A DNA stretch of 64,000 nucleotides from Bifidobacterium castoris (GTDB taxonomy: Bacteria; Actinomycetota; Actinomycetes; Actinomycetales; Bifidobacteriaceae), in contig NZ_QXGI01000004.1 in the NCBI RefSeq assembly GCF_003952025.1, positions 1 to 64,000 of the forward strand, given 5' to 3'. Shown here piece after piece: positions 14,568-23,672 of this stretch. Made by a program: the position numbers and the translations under genes. The notes beneath the pieces are model-generated. The model worked only from the letters and a program-made list of their open reading frames with translations. It made no database searches and was not told where the DNA came from. Position 1 is the first letter of the stretch, and the number at the start of each line of letters is the position of its first letter.

Positions 14568-15473
14568 ATGAGCTCATCCACTTTCAAACAGCTGGGCAAG
14601 GCGATCGCGGCGGCCGGCGCCGCCGTCATGATGGTGACGGCGGTCGCGGCCTGCGGCCCGTCGGCGTCCACGCCGAGCGAAGCCGGCTCCTCCGACACGT
14701 CGAACACGACGACGGCGAAGGCGCGCACGCTCGACGAGATCAAGAAGTCGGGCGAACTGCGCGTCGCCGTCTTCTCGGACAAGGCCCCCTTCGGCTATGT
14801 GGACCAAGACGGCAAGTACGCCGGCTACGACATCGAATTCGCCGAGGCGCTAGCCGACGGGCTCGGCGTCAAGCCGGTCTACACGTCGGTCGACCCGGCG
14901 GCCCGCGTCGACGTGCTCGCGTCGAACAAGGTCGACGTGACGCTCGCGAACTTCACCGAGACGCCGGAGCGCGCCGAGAAGGTCGACTTCTCGAAGCCGT
15001 ACATGAAGGTCTCGCTCGGCATCGTCTCGCCGGAGAGCAACGAGATCACTGACGTCAGCCAGCTCAAGGGCAAGACGCTCATCGTCGCGAAGGGCACGAC
15101 CGCGGAGACCTACTTCGAGGAGAACCATCCGGAGATCAAGCTGCAGAAGTACGACCAGTACGCCGACGCCTACAACGCGCTGCTCGACGGACGCGGCGAC
15201 GCGATGAGCACCGACAACACCGAGGTGCTCGCATGGGCGAAGGCCAACAAGGGCTTCAAGGTGGGCGTCACCGACATCGGCGACGTCGACGTCATCGCCG
15301 CCGCCGTGCAGAAGGGCAACACGCAGCTGCTCGACTACATCAACGACGAGATCGTCAAGCTCGGCAAGGAGAACTTCTTCCACAAGGACTTCGAGAAGAC
15401 GCTCAAGCCGGTCTACGGCGACGAGGTCAACCCGGACGACATCGTCGTCGAAAGCGGCGAACTCGAGCAGTGA
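14568..15473 (+). CDS. Amino acid-binding lipoprotein of the ABC importer
   Basis: 301 residues, family 3 solute-binding protein. The signal peptide ends at VTAVAACGPS, a lipobox, so Cys (near residue 29) is lipid-anchored. The Ser/Thr-rich linker to about residue 50 is followed by the two-lobe domain: ELRVAVFSDKAPFGYVDQDG and later KVDFSKPYMKVSLGIV, the usual family motifs. A strong SD (GAGAAAGGAACTC) precedes the ATG. It closes the operon of permease, permease, ATPase and binding protein, which ends at the hairpin at 15522. Confidence 0.93.
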   Translation: MSSSTFKQLGKAIAAAGAAVMMVTAVAACGPSASTPSEAGSSDTSNTTTAKARTLDEIKKSGELRVAVFSDKAPFGYVDQDGKYAGYDIEFAEALADGLGVKPVYTSVDPAARVDVLASNKVDVTLANFTETPERAEKVDFSKPYMKVSLGIVSPESNEITDVSQLKGKTLIVAKGTTAETYFEENHPEIKLQKYDQYADAYNALLDGRGDAMSTDNTEVLAWAKANKGFKVGVTDIGDVDVIAAAVQKGNTQLLDYINDEIVKLGKENFFHKDFEKTLKPVYGDEVNPDDIVVESGELEQ

Positions 15474-15521
15474 CCCTGCGCCGCCGTGACGTCGGACCGT
15501 CGGCATGACGGCACTGCGGTT

Positions 15522-15574
15522 CGTGTGAACGGCCCCGCGCATCCGAACGACGGATGCGCGGGGCCGTTCACACG
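15522..15574. terminator. 24-bp perfect hairpin, operon terminator
   Basis: CGTGTGAACGGCCCCG and its continuation (15522-15545) are perfectly complementary to 15551-15574 around a 5-base loop. It ends the amino acid ABC operon. No T run follows; length and GC content of the stem may compensate. Confidence 0.8.
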
Positions 15575-15659
15575 ATATGGGCGGCCGTTTGCGCCGGACG
15601 GTTCCGGCTCCCGGAACCACCGGGCGCCGGCGGCCGCCGACACGGTACAGTGGAGGTGT

Positions 15660-15677
15660 TGTGCCCGCGCGGGCACA
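15660..15677. promoter_or_regulatory. 18-base perfect palindrome upstream of the SPFH gene
   Basis: TGTGCCCGCGCGGGCACA lies between a TACAGT box (15646-15651) and the SD site of the SPFH gene. It could be an operator for a dimeric regulator or a hairpin in the leader. A second inverted repeat, GGTTCCGG/CCGGAACC, lies upstream near 15600-15618. Confidence 0.35.
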
Positions 15678-15695
15678 GGAAATGAGGTAACCACC

Positions 15696-16625
15696 ATGAA
15701 CCCAGGTACGATTGCCCTGATCGTCGTCGCCGTCCTGTTGCTCATCGTGCTGTTCTGCTCGTGCTACATCGTGCCGCAGCAGCAGGCGTACATCATCGAA
15801 CGGTTCGGCAAGTTCAAGAAGGTGACCTTCGCCGGCATCCATGTGAAGATCCCCTTCGTCGACCAGATCGCGATGAAGACGAACATGCGCGTGAGCCAGC
15901 TCAACGTCAAGATCGAGACGAAGACGCTCGACAACGTGTTCGTCGAGATCGTCGCGAGCACGCAGTACCGCGTCAACGCCGCGGACGTGGCGAAGGCGTA
16001 CTACGAGCTGCGCGACCCGGCCGGCCAGCTGCGCGCCTACATGGAGGACGCGCTCAGGAGCGCGATCCCGATGCTCACGCTCGACGACGCCTTCGCGAAG
16101 AAGGACTCGGTCGCCGCCGATGTGCAGCAGACCGTCGGCGCCGAGATGGCTCGCTTCGGCTTCACCGTCGTCAAGACGCTGATCACGTCGATCGACCCGA
16201 GTCCGGCCGTCAAGGCGGCGATGGACTCGATCAACGCCGCGCAGCGCGAGAAGGAGGCGACGCGTCAGCGCGCCGAGGCGCAGCGCATCCAGATCGAGAC
16301 GCAGGCGGCGGCCGAGGCCGAGAAGGTCCGTCTGCAGGGCGAAGGCCAGGCGAACTACCGGCGCGAGATCGCGACGGGCATCGTCGACCAGATCAAGAGC
16401 CTGCAGGCCGTCGGCATGGACATCACCGAAGTGAACAACGTCGTGCTGTTCAACCAGTACCTCGACGTGCTGCGCTCGCTCTCCGACTCGCGCAACGGCA
16501 AGACCGTCGTGCTGCCGGCGTCGACGCCGGGCGGCTACCGCGACCTGTATGAGCAGATGACGAGCGCGATGCTTACCGCGCAGGAGGATGCGCCGGCGTC
16601 GCCATCGCCGGCTCCGCGCGTCTGA
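15696..16625 (+). CDS. SPFH-domain membrane protein (stomatin/QmcA type)
   Basis: 309 residues. One N-terminal transmembrane segment (about 5-25) anchors an SPFH domain (about 26-190) with the family opening PQQQAYIIERFGKFKKV and the motif LRSAIPMLTLDDAFAKKDSV. A charged coiled coil (AQREKEATRQRAEAQRIQ, about 180-225) follows. Such proteins form oligomeric rings at the membrane, organise microdomains and modulate proteases. The SD AATGAGG precedes the ATG. It appears to be a single-gene unit with a terminator at 16647. Confidence 0.9.
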   Translation: MNPGTIALIVVAVLLLIVLFCSCYIVPQQQAYIIERFGKFKKVTFAGIHVKIPFVDQIAMKTNMRVSQLNVKIETKTLDNVFVEIVASTQYRVNAADVAKAYYELRDPAGQLRAYMEDALRSAIPMLTLDDAFAKKDSVAADVQQTVGAEMARFGFTVVKTLITSIDPSPAVKAAMDSINAAQREKEATRQRAEAQRIQIETQAAAEAEKVRLQGEGQANYRREIATGIVDQIKSLQAVGMDITEVNNVVLFNQYLDVLRSLSDSRNGKTVVLPASTPGGYRDLYEQMTSAMLTAQEDAPASPSPAPRV

Positions 16626-16646
16626 CCGGCGTCTGCCGGACAAGCC

Positions 16647-16688
16647 GCGGGGTCCACGACCGAATCGATTGCGGACCCCGCACCGTTT
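16647..16688 (+). terminator. Terminator of the SPFH gene
   Basis: GCGGGGTCC (16647-16655) pairs with GGACCCCGC (16673-16681), followed by ACCGTTTT. It also lies head-on to the convergent patatin-like gene. Confidence 0.8.
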
Positions 16689-16727
16689 TGCGTTTCGTCC
16701 GTTCGCACCCGTACCGGCGCGGATGCC

Positions 16728-17576
16728 TCAGGAGGCGAGGAACGCGGCGATCGGCCCGGCCGCCGCATAGCCGGCGCGGTACATGCGCTCCAGGCCTTCG
16801 TAGGTCTTCGACATCGTCGACAGCCCGTAGAGGTCCTCGGGGGCGAGGATCAGCACGCGCCCCTCCTCCTCGTAGCGTTTGGCGAGCGCGACCTCGTCGT
16901 TGTAGGTGCGGTAGCGGTTGAGCAGCGCCTCGGCTGCGGCCGGATAGGAGTGGGAGAGCAGCCTGGCCGGTGCGACGTCCTTGTGCTGTTCGCGCAGCAC
17001 GTCCTTCAGGCGCGTCAGCACGACGACGATGCGGTCGTAGCCGGCGTCGACGGCGCGCTGCACGGGGATAGGGTCGGCGATGCCGCCGTCGAAGTACGGC
17101 ACGCCGTCGATGACGACCGGCTTGCAGGCCACGGGCACCGCCGACGACGCCTTGAGGACCGTGTAGTCGTCGTAATGCATGTCGTGCTTCGTGAAATAGC
17201 GCGCCTCGCCGGTCAGGCCGTCCGCGGCGACGACGTCGAGGCCGGTCGGATTCGCGGCGAAGGCCTCGTAGTCGAGCGGATACTCGCCGTCATGGTTGCT
17301 CAATGTGCTGTAGACGTAGTCGAGGTCGCAGTAGTTGCCGGTGCGCACGTAGGCGTCCATGCTCGCGTATTCCTTGCGGAACGCGTATTCGGTGTAGAAA
17401 CGGTGCGTGCGCGTGTTCTGCCCGGCGATGAACGACGTGAGGTTCGCGCTGCCGGCGGAGATGCCGTAGGCGTGGTCGAACGCGATGCCTTCATCGAGGC
17501 AGCGGTCGAGGACGCCGGCGCCGAAGATCGCGCGGAAACCGCCGCCGACGTCGATGATTGCTGTGCTGTTCGTCAT
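16728..17576 (-). CDS. Patatin-like phospholipase
   Basis: 282 residues. The oxyanion-hole motif is DVGGGFRAIFGAGVLD (near 8-23), the nucleophile elbow is GISAGS (G-x-S-x-G, Ser about 41), and the catalytic Asp is in YFDGGIADPIPV. These form the Ser-Asp dyad of the patatin family, which hydrolyses acyl esters of lipids. The ATG at 17576 is chosen because it gives the usual short N-terminus. A GTG at 17594 overlaps the murI stop codon (GTGA) and is an alternative; neither has a clear SD. It is downstream of murI on the same strand. Confidence 0.87.
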   Translation of the reverse strand: MTNSTAIIDVGGGFRAIFGAGVLDRCLDEGIAFDHAYGISAGSANLTSFIAGQNTRTHRFYTEYAFRKEYASMDAYVRTGNYCDLDYVYSTLSNHDGEYPLDYEAFAANPTGLDVVAADGLTGEARYFTKHDMHYDDYTVLKASSAVPVACKPVVIDGVPYFDGGIADPIPVQRAVDAGYDRIVVVLTRLKDVLREQHKDVAPARLLSHSYPAAAEALLNRYRTYNDEVALAKRYEEEGRVLILAPEDLYGLSTMSKTYEGLERMYRAGYAAAGPIAAFLAS

Positions 17577-17590
17577 TCGAGCATTGTACG

Positions 17591-18391
17591 TCACCGCTGC
17601 AGACCGGTTTCGCCGCCGGTGCGCAGCAGCTGTCCGGCGAGCGCGGCGACACGCGGCGACGGGTCGGAGTTCGCGAGCGCGACGCCGCCTTCGGCCGTTT
17701 CGGGGGCGAGCGCGCCGAGCGATTCGAGGATGACGTCGAGATGATGGACGGTGCCGGCGTTGCCGTCGACGATCGCGACGGTGTCGGGCAGCAGTTCGCG
17801 GAAGTAGTCGCGGTAGAAGATGAAGTGGGTGCAGCCGAGCACGACGGAGTCAATCGAGTCGAGGTCGTAGCGGTCGAAGTAGCCGTGGAGCGTGCGCATG
17901 ACGAGGTCGTGGTCGGCGAGGCGGCCCTGTTCGACGATGCGGACGAGCTCGGGGCACGGCTGCGGGAGGATCGTGTGGTCGGATTCGAAACGGCGCATGA
18001 GCGCGGCGAACTTGCGTTCCCTCAACGTCAACGGCGTGGCGGCGACGATGACGCGCTGGCGGCGCCCATGGCCGCGCTCGCAGGCGACCTTGAGCGCGGG
18101 CTCCATGCCGATGATCGGCAGGTCGTAACGGTCGCGCAGCCCGGCGGCCGCGGCCGACGTGGCCGTGTTGCAGGCGATGACGATCGCCTTGGCGCCCTGC
18201 GCGACGAGCTCCTCGACGATATGCCCGGACAGTTCGCGCACCTGTTCGGGCGTCTTCGTGCCATAGGGCGCGTGCGCGGAGTCGCCGAAGAACACGATGC
18301 GCTCATGCGGCATCTCGCGGCGGATCTCGCGGACGACGGAGAGGCCGCCCAAGCCGGAATCGAACACGCCGATCGGAGCCGACGAAGCCAT
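17591..18391 (-). CDS. murI: Glutamate racemase
   Basis: 266 residues. It converts L- to D-glutamate for peptidoglycan. The start [14 protein letters not shown] is the family signature; the two catalytic cysteines lie in ACNTAT (about 75-80) and GCTH (about 187-190), and the phosphate/substrate loop [11 protein letters not shown] is present. The SD AGGAGG precedes the ATG. It is divergent from dapF, another cell-wall precursor enzyme. Confidence 0.96.
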   Translation of the reverse strand: MASSAPIGVFDSGLGGLSVVREIRREMPHERIVFFGDSAHAPYGTKTPEQVRELSGHIVEELVAQGAKAIVIACNTATSAAAAGLRDRYDLPIIGMEPALKVACERGHGRRQRVIVAATPLTLRERKFAALMRRFESDHTILPQPCPELVRIVEQGRLADHDLVMRTLHGYFDRYDLDSIDSVVLGCTHFIFYRDYFRELLPDTVAIVDGNAGTVHHLDVILESLGALAPETAEGGVALANSDPSPRVAALAGQLLRTGGETGLQR

Positions 18392-18534
18392 GGTGGTGCC
18401 TCCTGACAGAGCCGTTGCGCGCGTGAAGGGGGCGCGCCTGACATGCGTCATTATACGAAGCGCCGCGCATCGCCGCGAGCGGCGGTACGCGTATCGGTGA
18501 ACCGACGGGAGGCTGTGCGGGTACAGTGGGGCGT

Positions 18535-19428
18535 ATGAGCATTGCAACGACGGTATACAAGACGCAGGGCACCGGCAACGACTTCGTCATGTTCGAGGAC
18601 ATGGACGGCGACTACGATCCGCAGCCCAAGGAGATCGCGGCGATCTGCGACAGACGCTTCGGCATCGGCGCCGACGGGCTGATCCGCGTCACGAGGCCGC
18701 AGTACGTCAAGGACATCGGCGAGGAGGAGCTCAAGGCCTTGACGGACGGCGGCGTCGAATGGTTCATGGACTACCGCAACGCCGACGGTTCGATCGCGCA
18801 GATGTGCGGCAACGGTTCGCGCGCGACGGCGCTGTTCATCCGCACGATGCACGGCATCGACGGCGACGAGCCGCTCAGGCTCGGCACGCGCGCCGGCGTC
18901 AAGACGCTGATGCCGATGCCCGACGACGACGAACTGGGCGTGCATCTGTTCCGCGTCGACATGGGCGCGTGGAGGATCGGCGACGTCGACGCGCACGTCG
19001 TGACGGTGGAGGGCTCCGACGGCGCGGGCAAGGGCACCTTCGTCGACATGGGCAACCCGCACGTCGTGACCGTCGTCGAGGACGCGTTCAGCACGTTGCC
19101 GGTGCTCGAGGACATAGACCTGACGTCGGCGCCGGTCGTGACGCCGGCGATCGACGAGGGGCAGAACGTCGAGTTCGTGCGCATCGACGAGATCGACGCC
19201 GGCGCGGACCACGGCGAGGCGACGATGCGCGTGTTCGAACGCGGCTGCGGCGAGACGCTGTCCTGCGGCACCGGGCTGTGTGCGTCGGCCGTCGTGTTGC
19301 ATGCGAAGACCGGCGTCAACCATTGGCGCATCACCGTGCGTGGCGGCAAGGTGGACGTCGACGTGACCGGCGATGACGTCATGCTCACCGGGCCGGCGGC
19401 GATCGTCGCGAAGGTCGAGATGCTGTGA
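18535..19428 (+). CDS. dapF: Diaminopimelate epimerase
   Basis: 297 residues. It converts LL- to meso-diaminopimelate (lysine and cell-wall synthesis). The catalytic cysteines lie in [10 protein letters not shown] (about 89-98) and [24 protein letters not shown] is the family N-terminus. No SD is visible, but TACAGT (18522-18527) lies seven bases before the ATG, so the transcript is probably leaderless. Many bifidobacteria use Lys or Orn in the wall; here the gene may serve mainly lysine synthesis, which the sequence does not tell. Confidence 0.95.
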   Translation: MSIATTVYKTQGTGNDFVMFEDMDGDYDPQPKEIAAICDRRFGIGADGLIRVTRPQYVKDIGEEELKALTDGGVEWFMDYRNADGSIAQMCGNGSRATALFIRTMHGIDGDEPLRLGTRAGVKTLMPMPDDDELGVHLFRVDMGAWRIGDVDAHVVTVEGSDGAGKGTFVDMGNPHVVTVVEDAFSTLPVLEDIDLTSAPVVTPAIDEGQNVEFVRIDEIDAGADHGEATMRVFERGCGETLSCGTGLCASAVVLHAKTGVNHWRITVRGGKVDVDVTGDDVMLTGPAAIVAKVEML

Positions 19429-19507
19429 GCGCGGCGCGCGGCGTCAAGACGGGGGACGGCCGCGCCCGCCATGCTTCGGCCTCGCGCGCGGGGAGGGCGC
19501 GGGCCGC

Positions 19508-19828
19508 TCACCCCGCGCGCAACTGCATGCTGTAGGGGACGAACATCAGGCCGAACCAGACGAAGTAGGCGATGACGGCGAGCGCGGCGAGCATGACGAC
19601 GGTGCTGACGACGATGCCGGCGATCGCCAGGCTACGGCCGCGCAGCATCCGGTCGTCGGCGGTCCTGACGAGCGCGACGATCGAGCATGCGAGGCCGGCC
19701 GGCGCCAGCAGCCATGCGCAGACGAAGCCTATGACGGCGAAGACGCTCCAGCGTTCGGGCGCCCGCGTCGGCGCGGCGGATGCGGTGGCGGGCGCGGCGG
19801 CGCCGCGCGGCGGGGTCGGCGAGGACAT
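19508..19828 (-). CDS. DUF4190-type small membrane protein
   Basis: 106 residues. A Pro/Ala-rich start (about 1-25) is followed by two transmembrane segments: SVFAVIGFVCAWLLAPAGLACSIVALV, and IAGIVVSTVVMLAALAVIAYFVWFG. The short loop with RTADDRMLRGRSLAIAGIV between them is the mark of the DUF4190 family, common in actinobacteria and of unknown function. AAAGGAGCC precedes the start. Confidence 0.8.
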   Translation of the reverse strand: MSSPTPPRGAAAPATASAAPTRAPERWSVFAVIGFVCAWLLAPAGLACSIVALVRTADDRMLRGRSLAIAGIVVSTVVMLAALAVIAYFVWFGLMFVPYSMQLRAG

Positions 19829-19865
19829 CAGGCTCCTTTGGTCGAGGGGACGGGAAAACCGGGGT

Positions 19866-20582
19866 TCAGGTGAAGAGGTATGCGCCGTCCTTGACGAGGA
19901 TGAGCGTGGCGAGCGCGACGATCCAGACGGCGTCGACCATCAGATCGAAGTTGAGCCGGTAGTAGGTGCGCAGGCCGTCCGCCCGCGCCGGCAGTCCCTG
20001 GACGGTGACGGTCGCGTGGCTGACGGCGATGAACTGGATCGTCGTGGCGAAGCACAGCGCGAGGCACCACGGGCACAGCGCGTTGATGACGAACAGCGAC
20101 TGCGAGGTCAGCCAGTACGAGTAGGCGAGCGCGGCGAGGGAGCCGAACCATGTGCAGGCCGCGAACCAGCGCGACATGCGCATGCGCGCCAGGCCGATGA
20201 CGGCGATCGTGCAGAACACCGATTCGGCGGCGATGCCGAAGAACGCGTTCGGATAGCTCAGGCCGGCGAACCTGACGATCTCCGACTGCCATGAGTCGGC
20301 GACGGCGGAGCATGAGAGCACGGCGTTGACGTCGCATGACAGCAGCCTGCCGGGTTCGCGCGCCATCTGCAGCGTCTCGGCGGACAGTACGAAGGAGACG
20401 ACGAGGGCGAGCCCGGAGGCGGCGAGCATGACGAGATACAGCCATATGGGGCCGTGGCGCCAGCCGCGCGGCGTCGCGGGGGAGTCCGGCATGCCCTCGG
20501 CGCGCGACGGGGCCGAGGCGCCCCGTGCGTTCGCCCCGTGCGGTGGTTCGGATTGGTTGCGCTGCTGCCGGTTCCCGGGCAT
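19866..20582 (-). CDS. Vitamin K epoxide reductase (VKOR) family protein
   Basis: 238 residues with four to five transmembrane segments. It has the redox pair CPWC (CxxC) and the loop cysteines in LSCDVNAVLSCSAVADSW, which in VKOR proteins relay electrons from a DsbA-like partner to quinone. In actinobacteria, VKOR replaces DsbB in making disulfide bonds of exported proteins. The WQSEIVRFAGLSYPNAFFGI segment is typical. The SD GAGGAGGCC supports the ATG. No DsbA-like gene lies next to it. Confidence 0.92.
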   Translation of the reverse strand: MPGNRQQRNQSEPPHGANARGASAPSRAEGMPDSPATPRGWRHGPIWLYLVMLAASGLALVVSFVLSAETLQMAREPGRLLSCDVNAVLSCSAVADSWQSEIVRFAGLSYPNAFFGIAAESVFCTIAVIGLARMRMSRWFAACTWFGSLAALAYSYWLTSQSLFVINALCPWCLALCFATTIQFIAVSHATVTVQGLPARADGLRTYYRLNFDLMVDAVWIVALATLILVKDGAYLFT

Positions 20583-20723
20583 GATGGCCTCCTCGCTGCG
20601 TCGGACATGTCGTCGGCGCGGCCGATGGCCGCGCGCCGCTGTGGAACAGTGTACCGAACGCGGGATGCATGGGGCGAATCGGCGATTTCGACGAAAGCGC
20701 GCGTCCGGTGCGCGCCGAGCGTT

Positions 20724-20729
20724 TACGAT
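20724..20729 (+). promoter_or_regulatory. -10 box of a leaderless PHP-domain gene
   Basis: TACGAT lies six bases before the ATG at 20736 and no SD is present, so transcription would start at or next to the start codon. Confidence 0.5.
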
Positions 20730-20735
20730 GGGGGT

Positions 20736-21620
20736 ATGGCGAAGGTAGCGATTGCGATGGCACCGCCGACGAGCGGATGGGATATGCATTGCCACACGGT
20801 GTTCTCCGACGGCACGGAGACGCCGTATGAGCTGGTGCGGCGCGCGAAGGGTGCCGGACTGCACGGCGTGGCGATCACCGACCATGACACGACGGCCGGC
20901 TGGCCGCAGGCGCAGGAGGCGTCGGGCGAACTGGGGCTGCCGCTCGTGCGCGGCACCGAGATCACGGCGCAGGACGGCGACGTCTCCGTGCATATGCTCG
21001 CCTACCAGTACGATCCTCGCAGCCGGCGCATCTGCGACCTGTTCCGCGCCACGCGCGCGGCGCGGCTCGCGCGGACGAAGAAGATGGTCGCGCTGCTGGC
21101 GAAGGATTTCCCGATCGGCTGGGATGACGTGCTCGCCCAGGTCAGGGAGGGCGACCGGACGACGATCGGACGCCCGCACATCGCCGACGCGCTCGTCGCG
21201 GCCGGCGTCTACCCGGACCGCTCCGCAGCCTTCGCCGACGCGGTCAGCTCCCGCAGCAAGTACTACATCCCGACGCCGTCGCCGAGCACGGACGAGGTCG
21301 TGCGGGCGGTGGCCGAGGCCGGCGGCGTCAGCGTCGTCGCGCACGCCGCCGATCCGAGCCGCAACAGGACGTTGCTGTCCGACGCGCAGATCGCGCATCT
21401 GGTCGACGAGGGGCTCGACGGGATCGAGGTGCGGCATCGCGGCAACCCTCCCGAACAGCGCGCGCGGCTGCTCGGGCTCGCCGAACGCTACGGGCTGCTC
21501 GTGACCGGCGGTTCGGACTGGCACGGCGCGGGCAAGCCGAACCGGCTCGGCGAATGCCTGACCGACGACGAGACGGTCGCCGAGATCGTGCGCCGCGGCG
21601 CGATCCCGCTGTGGCAATAG
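20736..21620 (+). CDS. PHP-domain phosphoesterase (RNase AM/TrpH-like)
   Basis: 294 residues. The metal-binding motifs of the polymerase-and-histidinol-phosphatase fold are present: DMHCHTVFSDG (about 12-22), ITDHDTTAG, the Glu in RGTEITAQDGDVSVHML, VVAHAADPS and the closing GGSDWHG. This subgroup removes the 3' phosphate of nucleoside 3',5'-bisphosphates or trims 5' ends of small RNAs. The start behind a TACGAT box fits a leaderless message. Confidence 0.9.
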   Translation: MAKVAIAMAPPTSGWDMHCHTVFSDGTETPYELVRRAKGAGLHGVAITDHDTTAGWPQAQEASGELGLPLVRGTEITAQDGDVSVHMLAYQYDPRSRRICDLFRATRAARLARTKKMVALLAKDFPIGWDDVLAQVREGDRTTIGRPHIADALVAAGVYPDRSAAFADAVSSRSKYYIPTPSPSTDEVVRAVAEAGGVSVVAHAADPSRNRTLLSDAQIAHLVDEGLDGIEVRHRGNPPEQRARLLGLAERYGLLVTGGSDWHGAGKPNRLGECLTDDETVAEIVRRGAIPLWQ

Positions 21621-21652
21621 CCGCGGCGGCGCGGCATGCGCCCCGGCATGAC

Positions 21653-21699
21653 GAAGGGCGGCGGATCGACGCGATCACCGCGTCGATCCGCCGCCCTTC
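21653..21699. terminator. 21-bp perfect bidirectional hairpin terminator
   Basis: GAAGGGCGGCGGATCGACGC and the next base (21653-21673) pair with 21679-21699 around a 5-base loop. It lies between the convergent PHP gene and the DUF3107 gene and can serve both. Confidence 0.85.
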
Positions 21700-21721
21700 A
21701 TCGCTCCGAGGTCGCGGTCGG

Positions 21722-21949
21722 TCAGCCGAGCGCGCCGAAACCGACGGCGTGGCGCGTCTCGGAGCCGATGATCGCATAGCCGAGCGCGTCGGCCGGTACG
21801 ATGAAGCGGCGGCTCTTGTTGTCCCTCAGTACGATCGGCGTATGCTGCTCGACCGCCTGCGCGATCGTATGCTCGATCTGCTCAGCCGGCTCGTCCGAGT
21901 TGAATGTGACCGGGCGCGTGACGTTCTGGACGCCGAGTTCGATTTCCAT
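21722..21949 (-). CDS. DUF3107 family protein
   Basis: 75 residues: EIELGVQNVTRPVTFNSDEP, then RFIVPADALGYAIIGSETRHAVGFG. This matches the short DUF3107 family found almost only in actinobacteria; its function is unknown. The SD AAGGAGAG precedes the ATG. Confidence 0.88.
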   Translation of the reverse strand: MEIELGVQNVTRPVTFNSDEPAEQIEHTIAQAVEQHTPIVLRDNKSRRFIVPADALGYAIIGSETRHAVGFGALG

Positions 21950-22069
21950 GTGAGACTCTCCTTAGGTCCTGATGGTCGCTGTCCTTGTGGTGTACAGCAT
22001 TCTACGGCAGACGGCATGCGCCGCGCCATCGCGCTACGCGCACGGATGAGGCGCGGCGGTGGGGGAAAA

Positions 22070-23557
22070 TCAGCCCTGCGTCCGGGCCGGTGAGGATCCG
22101 TCGCCGGTCGCAGGGCGCGTCTGGTCGAGGCCGGCCTGCGCGTCGCGCATCGCCTGCTCCTCGCGTTCGAGCAGCGGGATGAGCAGCGTCTGCGCCTCCG
22201 GTCCGTTCGACGGCCTTCCGGAGGGCGACGCGGCCCGTTGCGGGCGTGCGGCGACCGCATGCGCCTGTCCGGTCGGGTCCGAACGCTCCTCGACGCCGAT
22301 GACGATCGTCTCGCTCGACGAGGCCGCGATCTGGCGGGACGCCGTGTCGTCGGCGTCGACGACGCCGATCGCGTCGATCGGATGGGAGTCGGTGCGGTCG
22401 TCGCCGGCCGTCTGCCGCACGGCCTGCGACGCGCCGCCGGTGATGTCGCGTTCGTCGGTCGCGTCGAGGATCGTCGAGGCCGAGGCCGCCTGCGTGCTCG
22501 ACGGCGTCGTCGCGTGGCGTCGGCGCGCCTCGTCCTCGCGCAGCAGCGTGTTCACGGTGACGGTGCTCGGGTTCGCGCCGGGGGCCGCATCGTAGCCGCG
22601 CGTACGGTGCATCGTCGCGCCGAGCTGCTGGGCGAGATGGTCGACCTGCGCCTTGAACTGCATGATACGCCCGTTGTCGCCCTGGCTGAGCGCCTGGATG
22701 AAGTCGCCGACCTGCGCCATCTGCACCCACAGGTTCGCGCGCAGCATGATGAGGTCGTCGAGACGGTTGCCGAGGATGCGGCCGTAGGCGGAGATGACGG
22801 CGTTGCGGTGCGTTTCGTCGAGCTTCGAGAAGATCCAGGCGAGGTCGCGCGCCGGGTCGTTGATCTGCATCTCCTGCCAGTTCGTGATCGTCGTGATCGT
22901 CGATCCGGAGAAGATGAAGTCGCCGTCGGCGTAGCCTCCGTGCACCGGGCAGGTCATGAACGACCACAGCCCCTCGGTCTCGAGGATGCGCGTCCAGCTG
23001 TCGGTGATCTCGCCGGGCACATGGCCGGCCTGGCGCAGCCGCTTGATCCACGACGTCAGCTGCGCGCGGATCTGGCCGGTCGTGTACGAGGGATAGCCGG
23101 ATTCGGTGAGGAAGGTCGGCCGCAGCCGGTGCACGGCGCCGATCGCCGTGCCCACCGACGCGCAGTCGTCGAGCGTGAGCAGTTCGAGCGAACGGGCGAC
23201 GCCCTCGGGATGCGCGGTGACGAGCACCGACGCGCGCTGCGGGTCGTCGCCGCCCGCTTGGAACGCGACGACGCGGTCGGTGGAGAAGCCCAGACCGGCG
23301 AGCTCGCGCGCGCGTGCGACGACCTGCGCCGCGCGCACGCGGCCGGCGAGGCGGCGCCTGCCGCGCGCGTCGTCGGCCGCATAGACGTTGTAGAGATGGC
23401 CGCGCAGATCCTGCACGACGGCCTGGTCGATGCCGGCCCGCGCATCCGTGTCGTTCTCCTGTTCGCTGGCGCGCACGCCGACGACGGCCGCATCCGGCAT
23501 CGCCGCCGAGGCCAGGGCCGCCAACATCAGATTGCTTCGTTCACTCACAGCGGCCAT
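22070..23557 (-). CDS. Aminoglycoside phosphotransferase-like kinase with long disordered tail
   Basis: 495 residues. The first ~330 residues look like an APH/choline-kinase fold protein of the actinobacterial macrolide-phosphotransferase type: LLTLDDCASVGTAIGAVHRL, then a catalytic-loop-like CPVHGGYADGDFIFSGSTI (H-G-x-Y-x-D-x-x-F, where Asp would be the catalytic base), and the metal-binding region INDPARDLAWIF. The last ~150 residues are low-complexity (Ala/Thr/Asp-rich) and probably disordered. The substrate is unknown. Start choice is weak: the ATG at 23557 or a GTG nine bases later. It is divergent from the helicase. Confidence 0.75.
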   Translation of the reverse strand: MAAVSERSNLMLAALASAAMPDAAVVGVRASEQENDTDARAGIDQAVVQDLRGHLYNVYAADDARGRRRLAGRVRAAQVVARARELAGLGFSTDRVVAFQAGGDDPQRASVLVTAHPEGVARSLELLTLDDCASVGTAIGAVHRLRPTFLTESGYPSYTTGQIRAQLTSWIKRLRQAGHVPGEITDSWTRILETEGLWSFMTCPVHGGYADGDFIFSGSTITTITNWQEMQINDPARDLAWIFSKLDETHRNAVISAYGRILGNRLDDLIMLRANLWVQMAQVGDFIQALSQGDNGRIMQFKAQVDHLAQQLGATMHRTRGYDAAPGANPSTVTVNTLLREDEARRRHATTPSSTQAASASTILDATDERDITGGASQAVRQTAGDDRTDSHPIDAIGVVDADDTASRQIAASSSETIVIGVEERSDPTGQAHAVAARPQRAASPSGRPSNGPEAQTLLIPLLEREEQAMRDAQAGLDQTRPATGDGSSPARTQG

Positions 23558-23672
23558 TTTTCCATGCGGAGCGTACAAGCCGCTGTGCAAACGCAAGCAT
23601 TGCAACGTTCCGCGCATACCCGCCGGCGGGCCCGGGCGGGGTGGGCGGCGACCGCGTGGCACAATGGTCGGC

